Part shown: one piece after another, positions 7,378 to 16,888 of the stretch
Layout: every line of letters begins with the position of its first letter
Position numbering within the stretch: position 1 is the first letter of the stretch
Assembly (NCBI RefSeq): GCF_000764495.1
Contig: NZ_JRLB01000103.1
Location: forward strand, 1-32,891
Length of the DNA: 32,891 bases
Source: Nitrincola sp. A-D6
GTDB taxonomy: Bacteria; Pseudomonadota; Gammaproteobacteria; Pseudomonadales; Balneatricaceae
Direction: 5' to 3'
Program-made: the position numbers and the translations under genes
Notes under the pieces: generated by a model
The model's input: the letters and a program-made list of their open reading frames with translations, nothing else
What the model was told of the DNA's origin: nothing
Database searches by the model: none

Positions 7378-8711
7378 TGCTACCCACAGACGTTCAGAGC
7401 TTTATCACAGAGAAACAGATTAAATACGTACTGGCCCAGTTTGTGGATATTCACGGTGTGGCCAAGACCAAATCCGTACCGGTACATACGCTAATGGATG
7501 TAGTGGAAAAGGGGGCTGGATTTGCCGGTTTTGCGGTCTGGGGCATGGGTATGGAGCCACACGGCCCGGACTTTATGGCACGGGGAGATCTGAATACCCT
7601 CAGTGCCGTGCCCTGGCAGCCAGGTTATGCCCGTTTGGCTTGTGATGGTTATGTGAATAATAAACCACATGGCTATTGCAGCCGGGTACTGCTGAAGCGA
7701 CAGCTGGAACGACTGACGCAACGGGGCTGGACGCTGAACAGCGGGCTGGAACCCGAGTTCTCACTGTTCCGCAAATCAACCGATGGCAAGCTCATTCCGG
7801 TTGATGAGAGTGATGTGCTGGATAAGCCCTGCTATGACTATAAAGGCCTGTCACGCTCACGTGAGTTTCTGGAGCAACTGGTTGAATCGCTGCAAGCTGT
7901 CGATTTTGATGTCTATCAGATAGATCACGAAGATGCCAACGGTCAGTTTGAGATCAACTACACCTACAGTGATGCTCTGACCTCGGCCGATCGCTTTACC
8001 TTTGTGCGTATGGCTGCCGGTGAAATCGCCAACAAGCTGGGCATGGTCTGCTCCTTTATGCCCAAGCCTGATTCCAGCCGTACTGGTAACGGTATGCACT
8101 TCCATCTCTCCATCTGTGATGAAACCGGCCGTAACCTGTTTAACGATGACAGTGATCCTTTGGGGATGGGCCTGTCGAAGATGGCCTATCACTTTACCGC
8201 GGGTCTGCTGCATCACGCTCCAGCCCTGTGTGCCTTTGCGGCACCGACGGTTAATTCCTACAAACGCCTGGTGGTTGGACGCTCCTTGTCCGGTTCTACC
8301 TGGGCACCTGCCTATATTTGCTATGGTGATAACAACCGCTCCGCCATGGTACGTGTGCCTTATGGTCGCCTGGAGTTCCGCCTGCCGGATTCCGGCTGTA
8401 ACCCCTATCTGGTACATGCGGCACTGATCGCCGCCGGTCTGGATGGTATCGAGCGTGAACTGGAAGCTGGTGAGCCGCATAACATCAACCTGTATGAACT
8501 GGATCGCCAGCAGTGCCTGGAAAAGGGCATTGGCATCCTGCCGCAGAACCTGGATGAAGCGATTAACGCGCTGGAAGCCAACACCATGTTCAGTGAGGCT
8601 CTGGGTGCTGATTTTGTACAGGAATTTATCAATATCAAGCGTATGGAATGGGTGGAGTACAGCCGTCATGTCTCCGACTGGGAACTGAAACAGTACGCGG
8701 AATTTTTCTGA
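7377..8711 (+). CDS. gmaS: Gamma-glutamylmethylamide synthetase GmaS
   Basis: This 444-residue member of the glutamine-synthetase superfamily joins methylamine to the side chain of glutamate using ATP, the entry step of the N-methylglutamate pathway. The N-terminus has [16 protein letters not shown] and GDLNTL followed by [10 protein letters not shown], which I recognise as typical of GmaS rather than GlnA. The ATP/glutamate catalytic domain carries EPEFSLF (about residue 125), [19 protein letters not shown] (about 185), GNGMHFHLS (about 240) and [20 protein letters not shown] (about 320). The gene is embedded in the operon with mgsABC downstream. Glutamine-synthetase-like GlnT and glutamylpolyamine synthetases are relatives, but the neighbours favour GmaS. 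Confidence 0.92.
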   Translation: MLPTDVQSFITEKQIKYVLAQFVDIHGVAKTKSVPVHTLMDVVEKGAGFAGFAVWGMGMEPHGPDFMARGDLNTLSAVPWQPGYARLACDGYVNNKPHGYCSRVLLKRQLERLTQRGWTLNSGLEPEFSLFRKSTDGKLIPVDESDVLDKPCYDYKGLSRSREFLEQLVESLQAVDFDVYQIDHEDANGQFEINYTYSDALTSADRFTFVRMAAGEIANKLGMVCSFMPKPDSSRTGNGMHFHLSICDETGRNLFNDDSDPLGMGLSKMAYHFTAGLLHHAPALCAFAAPTVNSYKRLVVGRSLSGSTWAPAYICYGDNNRSAMVRVPYGRLEFRLPDSGCNPYLVHAALIAAGLDGIERELEAGEPHNINLYELDRQQCLEKGIGILPQNLDEAINALEANTMFSEALGADFVQEFINIKRMEWVEYSRHVSDWELKQYAEFF

Positions 8712-8735
8712 TCTGGCTTTGTAGAGGATAAGCAT

Positions 8736-9641
8736 ATGTGTGGAATTGTAGGGCTGTATCTGAAGAATCCGGCGCTGGAGTCGCGCCTGGGTGAGCTGTT
8801 CGAACCCATGTTGATCGCCATGACTGATCGTGGCCCAGACAGTGCCGGTTTTGCGATTTACGGTGATGAAGTGGCTGAGGGGCATATCAAACTGACGCTG
8901 CGCCATCCGGATCCGGATTTTGATTGGGAAGTCCTGGCTGAACTGGCCAAAACTCAACTGAGTGCCAGTCTGGAATGGTTTCAAAATGCCAATGTGGCGG
9001 TATTTAAGCTGGAGGCTGAAGAGTTCGCTGCGCGTGACTGGTTTGCCCAGCAGGCACCGGATGTGCTGGTACTGAGTGTGGGTCGTTCGATCGAAATTCT
9101 CAAAGAAGTCGGATTGCCAGTCGATATTGCCAGCCGTTTCTCGCTTTCGGGTATGCAGGGTAGTCATATTATCGGTCATACGCGCATGGCAACCGAGTCG
9201 GCGGTCACTATGGAAGGTAGCCACCCTTTCTCAACCGGAATGGACCTGTGTCTGGTGCATAACGGCTCGCTATCCAATCACAACCGCTTGCGTGAAAACC
9301 TGCGCCGTGAAGGGATCAGTTTTGAAACTGAAAATGACTCTGAAGTGGCCGCGGGTTATCTGACCTGGCGTTTGCGCCAGGGTGACAGCCTGAAACAGGC
9401 GCTGGAAAGTGCGCTGAAAGATCTGGATGGCTTCTTCACCTTTACCATCGGCACCCGTGATGGCTTTGCTGTGATTCGTGATCCCATCGCCTGCAAACCG
9501 GCGGTATTGGCGGAAACTGATGACTATGTCGCCATGGCATCCGAATATCAGGCGCTGACCAGTTTGCCGGGTATTGAAAATGCCCGTGTTTGGGAACCGG
9601 AACCCGCCACCGTTTATGCCTGGGAACGTCAAGGTCAGTGA
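8736..9641 (+). CDS. mgsA: N-methylglutamate synthase subunit A (class II glutamine amidotransferase)
   Basis: This 301-residue protein begins MCGIVGLYLKNP. The cysteine at position 2 is the N-terminal nucleophile of class II amidotransferases, exposed after Met removal. Later family blocks are GHTRMATESAVTMEGSHPF and LVHNGSLSNHNRLRENL, which bind glutamine in relatives such as GltB and PurF. In N-methylglutamate synthase this subunit is expected to release the methylamine group from gamma-glutamylmethylamide and pass it to MgsC. It lies 24 bases after gmaS with GAGGA before the ATG. A similar protein (GlxB) occurs in other operons; the complete gmaS-mgsABC set supports the Mgs name. Confidence 0.9.
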   Translation: MCGIVGLYLKNPALESRLGELFEPMLIAMTDRGPDSAGFAIYGDEVAEGHIKLTLRHPDPDFDWEVLAELAKTQLSASLEWFQNANVAVFKLEAEEFAARDWFAQQAPDVLVLSVGRSIEILKEVGLPVDIASRFSLSGMQGSHIIGHTRMATESAVTMEGSHPFSTGMDLCLVHNGSLSNHNRLRENLRREGISFETENDSEVAAGYLTWRLRQGDSLKQALESALKDLDGFFTFTIGTRDGFAVIRDPIACKPAVLAETDDYVAMASEYQALTSLPGIENARVWEPEPATVYAWERQGQ

Positions 9642-9652
9642 GGAATAAGAGC

Positions 9653-10336
9653 ATGAAAACAATTGATTTAGAACAGAGTAGTGTGCGTGAACTTAACCAG
9701 GCGCTGCATGATCAGGCGCTGCAATGTACCGAGCGTGAATGGCAGGTGACCCATCCGGCGGGCAAGCACAATCTGGCCTGTGGACTCGATCAGAACCTGT
9801 CTATCGATATCGTCGGTCACGCCGGTTACTACTGTGCAGGAATGAACAAAAAAGCCCACGTAGTGGTGCATGGCAATGTGGGTCAGGGTGTGGCTGAGAA
9901 TATGATGTCCGGCAGTGTCCGGGTCAAGGGCGATGCCTCTCAGTCAGCCGGTGCTACCGGCCATGGTGGCTTGTTGGTAATCGAAGGCAATGCCGCGGCA
10001 CGTTGCGGCATCTCCATGAAAGGCATCGATATTGTGGTCAAGGGCAATGTCGGCCATATGAGCTGCTTTATGGGCCAGGCCGGCAACCTGGTGATCTGTG
10101 GCGATGCTGGCGATGCCCTGGGCGACTCGCTCTATGAAGTGCATATCTATGTTAAAGGACAGGTTAAGTCGCTGGGTGCGGATTGCATCGAAAAAGAGAT
10201 GCGTGAAGAGCACCTCCAGGAGTTGGGTGCCTTGCTGAACCGCGCCGGTGTCGATGAAGACCCCACCAGCTTTAAGCGCTACGGCTCTGCCCGTGATCTC
10301 TACAACTTCAAAGTCGATAATGCGGCCGCTTACTGA
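9653..10336 (+). CDS. mgsB: N-methylglutamate synthase subunit B (GltB C-terminal-like beta-helix domain)
   Basis: This 227-residue protein corresponds to the GXGXG beta-helix domain at the end of glutamate synthase. It shows regularly spaced glycine-rich turns such as VVVHGNVGQGVAENMMSG, VKGNVGHMSCFMGQAGNL and VICGDAGDALGDSLYEVHI. In the three-part synthase this is the structural link between the amidotransferase and the FMN synthase subunit. The ATG at 9653 gives MKTIDLEQSSV and is chosen because AGGAA lies nine bases upstream, right after the mgsA stop. An upstream in-frame start would run deep into mgsA and is unlikely. Confidence 0.88.
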   Translation: MKTIDLEQSSVRELNQALHDQALQCTEREWQVTHPAGKHNLACGLDQNLSIDIVGHAGYYCAGMNKKAHVVVHGNVGQGVAENMMSGSVRVKGDASQSAGATGHGGLLVIEGNAAARCGISMKGIDIVVKGNVGHMSCFMGQAGNLVICGDAGDALGDSLYEVHIYVKGQVKSLGADCIEKEMREEHLQELGALLNRAGVDEDPTSFKRYGSARDLYNFKVDNAAAY

Positions 10337-10346
10337 GGATAGCATC

Positions 10347-11671
10347 ATGAGTGACATAAATGTAAAACCGGGACTGCGTGAGTCAGCCACCTTTGATCGT
10401 CATACCATTGCCGAGATTCAGCGTGCTGCTGACACAGGTATCTATGATATCCGCGGTTTTGGTGCCAAGCGCCGTGTGCCGCACTTTGATGACCTGCTGT
10501 TTTTAGGGGCCAGCATGTCGCGCTACCCCCTCGAAGGCTATCGGGAAAAGTGCAATACCCAGGTGGTGCTGGGAGATCGTTTCGCGAAAAACCTATCGTC
10601 ATCGAAACGCCGGTCACTATTGCAGGTATGAGTTTTGGGGCCTTGTCGGCTAACGCCAAAGAGGCGCTGGGACGTGGCGCATCCGCCGTTGGTACATCAA
10701 CTACTACGGGTGACGGTGGCATGACACCGGAAGAGCGTGGCCAGTCGAGCAAGCTGGTGTATCAGTACCTGCCATCGCGTTACGGTATGAACCCGGATGA
10801 CCTGCGCAAAGCCGATGCGATTGAAGTGGTGCTGGGACAGGGTGCCAAGCCCGGTGGTGGCGGTATGCTGCTGGGGCAGAAAATTACCGACCGTGTGGCG
10901 ATGATGCGCACCCTGCCCAAAGGTGTGGATCAACGTTCGGCCTGTCGTCACCCTGACTGGACGGGTCCGGATGATCTGGCCATCAAGATTCAGGAACTGC
11001 GCGAAATCACCGACTGGCAAGTCCCCATCTATATCAAGATCGGCGCTACGCGTACCTATTATGACGTCAAACTGGCGGTTAAAGCTGGTGCTGATGTGAT
11101 CGTGCTGGATGGGATGCAAGGTGGAACGGCGGCCACTCAGGATGTATTTATTGAGCACGTCGGCATTCCCACCATGGCAGCGATTCCGCAAGCAGTACAA
11201 GCTTTGCAGGAGATGGGCATGCACCGCAAGGTACAGTTGATTGTCTCTGGAGGAATACGTAACGGTGCGGATGTGGCCAAGTGCATGGCATTGGGAGCCG
11301 ATGCTGTGGCGATCGGTACGGCGGCACTGGTAGCGCTGGGCTGTAACCACCCTAAATGGCAGTCTGAGTACGAGAAAATTGGCTCCGCAGCAGGCTTTTA
11401 CGATGATTACCATGAAGGTAAGGACCCAGCCGGTATTTCTACCCAGGACCCGGATTTGATGGGACGACTGGACCCGGAAGAGGGTGGTCGGCGTCTGGCC
11501 AATTACTTGCGGGTGCTGACACTGGAGGCGCAAACCCTGGCTCGTGCCTGTGGCAAGAATGACCTGCGCAACCTGGAACCGGAAGACCTGGTGGCCTTGA
11601 CCGTTGAAGCCGCGGCGATGGCACGTGTGCCTTTGGCGGGTACGCAGTGGATCCCGGGCCAGGGATACTAA
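10347..11671 (+). CDS. mgsC: N-methylglutamate synthase subunit C (GltB-like FMN synthase), frameshifted as read
   Basis: This is the catalytic FMN (beta/alpha) barrel subunit related to the central domain of glutamate synthase. It should be about 441 residues. Key blocks are GMSFGALSANAKEALGRGA, GTSTTTGDGGM, GQGAKPGGGGMLLGQKI and VLDGMQGGTAATQD, all found in the GltB family. The reading starts at ATG 10347 (MSDINVKPGLRESATFDRH) and is in frame to about codon 81. It then breaks in an A-run at 10587-10591. With one more A the protein reads DRFAKKPIVIETPVTIAG, the expected family sequence, and continues to TAA at 11669-11671. Both halves are well conserved, so a sequencing error is more likely than a dead gene. 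It is the last gene of the main operon. Confidence 0.9.
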
Positions 11672-11685
11672 AAAAGCTTAGTCAG

Positions 11686-11722
11686 TTGTGCAACCGGGGC
11701 AGGGGTCTGTGCGGTTGCACAA
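11686..11722 (+). terminator. Stem-loop after the methylamine operon
   Basis: A perfect 11-bp stem, TTGTGCAACCG / CGGTTGCACAA, encloses a 15-base G-rich loop 15 bases after the mgsC stop. It is followed by an A-rich stretch, not a T-run. It may pause or end transcription or protect the 3' end, and it separates mgsC from amt, which has its own upstream regulatory region. Confidence 0.5.
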
Positions 11723-11861
11723 AAATATAACACGAGGCTGTACCTGTGTTTCTTTATGGGGCATTGAGTTTATCAACATTGTTCGAAATATCATTCTAAT
11801 TATTTGAAAAATATAAATTATATTTAGATGGCATGAATTTTTCATATAAAATTATGTTTAT

Positions 11862-11888
11862 CTAAAAGAAATTATATTTCTTTAAAAT
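11862..11888. promoter_or_regulatory. Operator-like dyad before amt, near-copy of the one before purU
   Basis: The arms CTAAAAGAAA and TTTCTTTAAAAT flank an AT-rich centre. The site shares 21 of 27 bases with 1568-1594. A weak sigma-70-type promoter (TTTAGA at 11823, 16 bases, TATAAA at 11845) would place the start just before the dyad, again a repressor-like position. No sigma-54 element with GG-N10-GC was found here. Confidence 0.55.
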
Positions 11889-11906
11889 TAATTCTAGGGG
11901 GTGGCT

Positions 11907-11951
11907 ATGATGCACTTTAACCACAGATTTATACGCGGGGGAACCTTGTGA
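11907..11951 (+). CDS. Possible 14-residue leader peptide coupled to amt
   Basis: A short reading frame, MMHFNHRFIRGGTL, begins with two ATGs behind a strong ribosome site (AGGGGGTGG). Its TGA shares bases with the amt ATG (TGATG). The amt ATG itself has only a G-run about eight bases upstream. Ribosomes ending the leader could restart at amt. It has no recognisable domain and could be chance; the strong ribosome site and exact overlap are the evidence. Confidence 0.4.
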   Translation: MMHFNHRFIRGGTL

Positions 11952-13284
11952 TGGAAGGCATGATTCTGGAACTGGGCTATGCCCTGGATACCTTTTATTT
12001 TCTGATGTGTACGGCACTGGTCATGTGGATGGCGGCGGGTTTTGCTATGCTGGAAGCTGGTCTTGTGCGTAGCAAAAACACCGTGGAGATACTGAATAAA
12101 AACGTACTGCTCTACGGGATTGCTTGTACGGCGTATCTCTTTGTCGGTTACAACATTATGTATCCGGGCAGCCCGATCAGCAGCGTTATTCCTGGCATTG
12201 ACTTCCTGCTGGGTGCAGAAAATACCGTCGAAGATGTCACCCTGGGTGGTGAGGATGCACCTTATTACTCCAATATGGCTGACTTTATTTTCCAGGCAGT
12301 GTTTGCAGCGGCGACCATGTCGATTGTATCGGGTGCAGTGGCAGAACGTATGCGCTTGTGGCCGTTTCTGGTGTTTGCAATTTTCATGGTGAGTGTGATC
12401 TATCCGGTTTCCGGTTACTGGAAATGGGGCGGTGGCTTCCTGGATGAACTGGGCTTCCAGGATTTCGCGGGTTCCATTGTCGTGCATGCCGCGGGTGCAT
12501 CGGCTGCACTGGCTGCGGTGATACTGGTGGGTGCCCGTAAAGGCAAGTATGGCCCTAAAGGTGAAGTGCGCGCTATTCCGGGTGCTAACCTGCCTATGGC
12601 TACGCTGGGTATGTTTATTCTATGGATGGGTTGGTTTGGTTTTAATGGCGGTTCAGAGCTTAAAATCGCCAATGTTGAAGAAGCCAATGCCGTGGCGATG
12701 ATCTTTGTCAATACCAACGCCGCGGCAGCAGCCGGTGCTGTTGTAGCCGCCCTGTTTGCCCGGTTCCTGTTTGGTAAAACCGATATCACCATGACCATCA
12801 ATGGTGCTTTGGCGGGTCTGGTATCTATCACGCTGAGCCGCTGATGCCAAGTGCCGGCCTGGCCGTTTTGATTGGTGCTGTCGGCGGTATCGTCGTCGTG
12901 GTCTCTGTACTGGGGCTGGACAAGCTTAAACTGGATGATCCCGTTGGTGCCATTTCAGTACACGGTACGGCCGGTATCTGGGGCATTTTTGCGGTATTGC
13001 TGAGTAATCCAGACGCCACGTTCATGGGTCAGTTGATTGGAACGGTGGTTATTATCGCCTGGATGTTTGCTGCCAGCATGGTGGTTCTGGTGATTCTGAA
13101 TAAAGTGATGCCACTGCGTGTCAGTGAAGAAGAAGAGCTTGAAGGTATGGATATCCATGAGTGCGGTATGCTCGCCTATCCAGAATTCGGCCCGGCTTCT
13201 CAGGCATCCGATATGCATTCGGGTGGCAACTCTGATCAGGGTGCTGCGCGAAGCAAACCTGTTTCGAATCCAGCGACCAGCTAG
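11951..13284 (+). CDS. amt: Ammonium/methylammonium transporter Amt, frameshifted as read
   Basis: This membrane channel of the Amt/MEP/Rh family should be about 444 residues with some eleven transmembrane helices. Recognisable blocks are MWMAAGFAMLEAGLVRSKN, a Pro-Gly-rich loop, SGAVAERMRLWPFLVF, IVVHAAGASAALAAVIL and MPSAGLAVLIGAVGGI. The frame breaks near 12832. One additional G there converts ITLSR-stop into ITAEPLMPSAGL, which rejoins the frame ending at 13284. The soluble tail (VSEEEELEGMDIHECGMLAYPEF) is normal for the family. Placed after the pathway genes and sharing their operator, it probably imports methylammonium or recovers the ammonium released. No glnK is adjacent. Confidence 0.92.
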
Positions 13285-13306
13285 GTTCTGAAACAAGCCC
13301 TCCATC

Positions 13307-13326
13307 AAAGGCCCGCAAGGGCCTTT
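13307..13326. terminator. Bidirectional terminator between amt and the PilZ/HD gene
   Basis: AAAGGCCC-GCAA-GGGCCTTT is a perfect 8-bp stem closed by a GNRA tetraloop. Its ends give a short T-rich tail in either direction. It lies 23 bases after the amt stop and directly beyond the corrected stop of the convergent gene, so it can serve both. Confidence 0.85.
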
Positions 13327-13327
13327 C

Positions 13328-15147
13328 TTATATTCTCAGCGGCAGCTTCAGCAATTGACTGCTGATTTCATAACGCAATGGATTGGCGGGGCGTTCAATC
13401 TCCAGCCACTTGTCTCGGCCAACAGCAGATCGCGTGGCGGAACCAGACTGTTGAATTTGGCATTATAGACAATACGCAGATGTGACGGATGTTTATGTGC
13501 ATCCTGACGCATCACCAGTGCCACCGTTGCATCATTCAGTAGCACTGAGGAACCCAGTGGGTATTTACCTTGCTGTTTAAGCAGTAGCCGCATGCTGGGC
13601 TGATGGAATTGATCTGGCATATCTGCCAGTTGTTTGTAAGCTCTGAGTGGATGGTAATGCCAGTCACAGTTATGCCAGCATTGGCTGAGTTTCTCATGTG
13701 CATAAATAACGCCAGCCAGTTTACTGACGCGATTGAGGGCCTGATCATTATGGCCATTGGGCAAACCACTGCCATCCAGGCGTTCATGACAGTCACGCAC
13801 TATGTAGAGAGTTTCATTGGCCAGATCGGGTAAGGCATTTAATAGATTGACCAGTTGCTTGTGTGCAACTGAGAGGGCTGGACGGGTTGCTTTGTCAAAT
13901 TCCAGTACGGCACTCTGGATACCATCAGGTAGCAGCGCCCGTGATAGTTCATGGCACAGGCCGCCAAGAATTAATCCTTCCAGCATCTCATCTTTGATTT
14001 GATCGCCGTACTGGGTGGCAAGGGTATCTGCCAGGCTGATGGCAAAACTGATTGAATGCTGAAACAGAAAGGTTTGTGAGTCACGTGGAATACACAGGAT
14101 CACCAGCCCTTGAGAATCCTGTCGTAGTGCCTGTAACAGTTGTTGAGATGCGTCTTTCGCCTGTTCAATTGGCAAAGCCTGACCGCTGCGCAAGCGGGTG
14201 ATCAGGCTTTTGATAGCGGTAATTCCGGATTGATGTGCCCGGCGTATATTAATGGGTGCTACAGCGTCGCTAACAGCAAAGGTGGATTTTTGTGTTAAGG
14301 GAGATGTATCTGCCGGACTGGCTTGTTGTGCAGCAGAGGTTTCGGTGGAAGGACGTTGGGTATTCCCAGCCACGACCCTGTGTTCCGCCGGTACGAAAAG
14401 GGCCGGTGTTCCTGCTGCATTGCTTCCCTCGTTACGCATGTGGTTGATGTAGTCACGTTGCAGATCAGTTACCAGCCGTGACAGGTATTGTTTCTGAGAA
14501 GCCCTTAAGGATGTAAAACAACAACCCAGGTGAGTGCAATCACGTGCTGATTCATAGTCAGCGCGAACGATGCTGAGATCGACACTGAAGCAACTCGTAT
14601 CTGGAAAGCTGAGTAATAGTGGCAGAGCCTCCGAAAGATCACGAAAATCTTCAAGCCGATGACCGCTTAGTTCAATGCGACAGCCATCCACAGACAGGTC
14701 TTTAAGCCGTCCCGTTACTGTTACCTCATCCGCAAAGGGCAGGCTGGCAAAAATATCCAGCAGTGGGCGAATTGGAGCCCGGTATGAACGTCGTCGTTGC
14801 AGGTAATAGATTATGTCTGGAATCACCGCCGTAAAGGTTAATTCACCCTGTGTGTCAGCGGGTGTCATGGCAATACCGGGTAGTGTCAATAAGCAGCCGT
14901 TATAGCGTGCAGTCAATGTCAGCTGGCGTGCCTGGAGCAGATTATGACGTTGTTGTGGTAGGGGGGCGTCAAGTCGTATCAGTCCTTGATGTACATCCAG
15001 GCTGGCGATGTAAGTGGTTAGCGTACATGAGGAACCATCCGGGTGAATACTAATAGGCGTAGCACGTTCACTTAGCCGGGACAGCATCTGCTGAATCGTT
15101 TTGGCGGACTTAATTAATTCACCTTCAGGTACCTGTTTGTCTGACAT
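13328..15147 (-). CDS. PilZ (c-di-GMP-binding) protein with degenerate HD-GYP-like domain
   Basis: This protein of about 606 residues has a YcgR-like N-terminal region (about 1-110) and a PilZ domain (about 115-230). The PilZ domain carries both c-di-GMP motifs: RRRSYRAPIR and DLSVDGC. A poorly conserved linker (240-310) leads to an HD-type helical domain. In the latter, the usual HDIGK is CHELSRA, and HHExxDGxGYP is DCHERLDGSGLPNG, so metal binding and phosphodiesterase activity are doubtful. It likely acts as a c-di-GMP receptor. As read, the frame ends at 13348, but the last residues are out of frame. One missing base at 13417-13418 would give RDKWLEIERPANPLRYEISS and a stop at 13328. It is last in the minus-strand bio operon, 16 bases after the thioesterase. 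Confidence 0.8.
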
Positions 15148-15163
15148 TAATACGACTCATCTA

Positions 15164-15595
15164 TTATCGGCGTGGAGGCACAGAGTAGGTCCCTACAACA
15201 TGTGCCACAGGACTATCCTGCCCCTCGCTGTACAACTCTACTTCACCAATGACTAAGCGTTTTCCCAGTTTCAACAGTGTTGCTTTTGCCACTAATGCCG
15301 CATCGGCAGCCGGCTTGTTCAGAAAGTGACAGGTGAAGTCAGTGGTAACGGTCAGGGCTTCTGGCCCTATGCGTGACAGGATTGCAACATACAGCGCCAC
15401 ATCAGCCAGTGCCATCATGGTTGGGCCAGACACTGTACCGCCAGGACGCAGATGGCTGTTATCGACTGGTTGACGAAGTAATGCATAGTCTGTCGTTACT
15501 TCGGTCACCTGGCCTTCGAACTGTGGATAGACATCGGCCAGAAAGTCTGTGAGTTGATTGCAGTTCATCAACAGAGCAGGGGGATTAGTAGTCAT
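15164..15595 (-). CDS. PaaI-like hotdog-fold thioesterase
   Basis: This 143-residue protein has the hotdog-fold acyl-CoA thioesterase pattern. The core block SHLRPGGTVSGPTMMALADV (about residues 47-66) contains the family's H-xx-G-G-x-x-x-G helix start, and TVTTDFTCHFLNKP supplies a later strand. Relatives hydrolyse small or aromatic acyl-CoAs; the substrate here is unknown. The start at 15595 has AGGA six bases upstream. It lies 14 bases after bioY on the same strand, so it is probably co-transcribed, though a direct role in biotin uptake is not evident. Confidence 0.82.
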   Translation of the reverse strand: MTTNPPALLMNCNQLTDFLADVYPQFEGQVTEVTTDYALLRQPVDNSHLRPGGTVSGPTMMALADVALYVAILSRIGPEALTVTTDFTCHFLNKPAADAALVAKATLLKLGKRLVIGEVELYSEGQDSPVAHVVGTYSVPPRR

Positions 15596-15609
15596 AGAGC
15601 GTCCTGAGT

Positions 15610-16161
15610 TTATTGTCGAGTTAACATGGCGCCTGGAAGTCCTTTGACTACCGCTTGAGCAACGCCTGCGGCAATAACCGCTTTAATTAGATCGCCAGGA
15701 ATGAAAACGGCCATCACCAATAGAGCATCCAGCCAGTCACGCCCGGAAATGAGTTTGAAACCGGTAATGCCAAATAAGTAGAGCACCAGGATGCCACCAA
15801 AAATGGACGCCAGCAGCGCCGCAGGGAAAACCGGCAAGCGTTTGAGCCAGAGCGCCATATAGCCAGTGGCAAATGCAGCAAAAGGAAAACCTATGGCAAA
15901 ACCAGCGGTCGGACCGACGAACACGCCTAGCCCACCACGCCCACCTGACAGTAAGGGTGCACCTAGTGCCACCACAAAAATAAACAGCGCCATAGCCAGT
16001 GCTCCCCGCCAAGGGCCCAGCATCACGCCAGCGAGCATCACGCCCAGTGTTTGTGCGGTAATGGGGATGCCGGTGATGAAGGGCACCGGTGGAATCAAAC
16101 CTAATGCTGCAATCAGGGCGGCGTAGAGTGCTATCTGTACCAGGGACTTATCTTGTTTCAT
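15610..16161 (-). CDS. bioY: Biotin transporter substrate-binding subunit BioY
   Basis: This 183-residue integral membrane S component of an ECF-type importer binds biotin. It has about six hydrophobic helices, the first at ALYAALIAALGLIPP. Family blocks are PITAQTLGVMLAGVMLGP and GGRGGLGVFVGPTAGFAIGF. The start is placed at ATG 16161 (MKQDKSLVQIA) because the family begins a few residues before the first helix; an upstream in-frame extension overlaps bioN and looks random. The ribosome site is weak, so translation may depend on bioN. With bioM and bioN next to it, this forms a dedicated three-part biotin importer. Confidence 0.9.
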   Translation of the reverse strand: MKQDKSLVQIALYAALIAALGLIPPVPFITGIPITAQTLGVMLAGVMLGPWRGALAMALFIFVVALGAPLLSGGRGGLGVFVGPTAGFAIGFPFAAFATGYMALWLKRLPVFPAALLASIFGGILVLYLFGITGFKLISGRDWLDALLVMAVFIPGDLIKAVIAAGVAQAVVKGLPGAMLTRQ

Positions 16162-16264
16162 GAATGCCGTTCTAATTATGGCAGGTAAAGGGCCTGCTGA
16201 AGTTGATTGTTTGAAAATTGATTGTAGCATGCACAGTTGTTGCTGGGCTCTATATCCTGGCAAT

Positions 16265-16888
16265 TTAGCGGCGGGTTTTTGCCAATCCAGCCGGACTGAT
16301 ACCGCCACGGGCTGCCAGTGCTTCAGCCACATTATCGGATAAACGAATAGACTGAATAGTTAGCGGGATCGCCAGGCGCCAAAGTTTACGGCCACCGCCG
16401 CGTGCTTTCCATGCATCCATCAGGTGGCTGACAACCGCCATCAATACTGGAATAAAGCGTATTAATAAGGTGACAGCAAAGGCGATACGGCGGGTGTCAA
16501 CGCCCAACAGGCGCAAGGGTGCAAACAGTGGCATCACCGCATCCATCATGTCATCCATTCGCGTGGTCAGGGTGATCAGGTTTGCCAGCAGTATCAGTGT
16601 CAGCATACGCATGATCAGTACGGCGGCGGCCGCGAAACCAATGCTCCACCATTGCAGCAGAAAAATCAGAGCAAAAAGAGGGAGCAGCACTTTCAGAGCC
16701 AGAAGTTGATGCAGTGCCGCACGGCCCTGTGACACATAAGCCAACAGGGTAGCCATTAATACGAGCAGCAAAACCAGGGGCTGCTCTACCGGGTAGAGCA
16801 GCAGGCTGATAGCCGCCAGAGACAGTAGTTTCACTCCAGCTGGCAGGCGGTGGAGCCAGCTCTTTTGCGCCAGATAGAGGCTGATCAT
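16265..16888 (-). CDS. bioN: ECF transporter transmembrane subunit BioN (EcfT-like)
   Basis: This 207-residue protein has about five hydrophobic segments, including VKLLSLAAISLLLYP and LLVLMATLLAYVS. It carries the two Ala-Arg-Gly signatures by which EcfT proteins grip the ATPases (WKARGGGRK at about residue 163 and LAARGGIS near 197). It couples ATP hydrolysis by BioM to substrate movement through BioY. Its ATG overlaps the bioM stop (ATGA), showing translational coupling. It is followed by bioY after about 100 bases. Confidence 0.88.
   Translation of the reverse strand: MISLYLAQKSWLHRLPAGVKLLSLAAISLLLYPVEQPLVLLLVLMATLLAYVSQGRAALHQLLALKVLLPLFALIFLLQWWSIGFAAAAVLIMRMLTLILLANLITLTTRMDDMMDAVMPLFAPLRLLGVDTRRIAFAVTLLIRFIPVLMAVVSHLMDAWKARGGGRKLWRLAIPLTIQSIRLSDNVAEALAARGGISPAGLAKTRR

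Noticed and set aside
7857..9224. Long minus-strand open frame of 455 codons
   Set aside because: It is antisense to the clearly coding gmaS and mgsA, has no recognisable domain, and has no gene-like start context.
10697..11533. Minus-strand open frame of 278 codons
   Set aside because: It lies opposite mgsC and reads as a low-complexity shadow of that gene.
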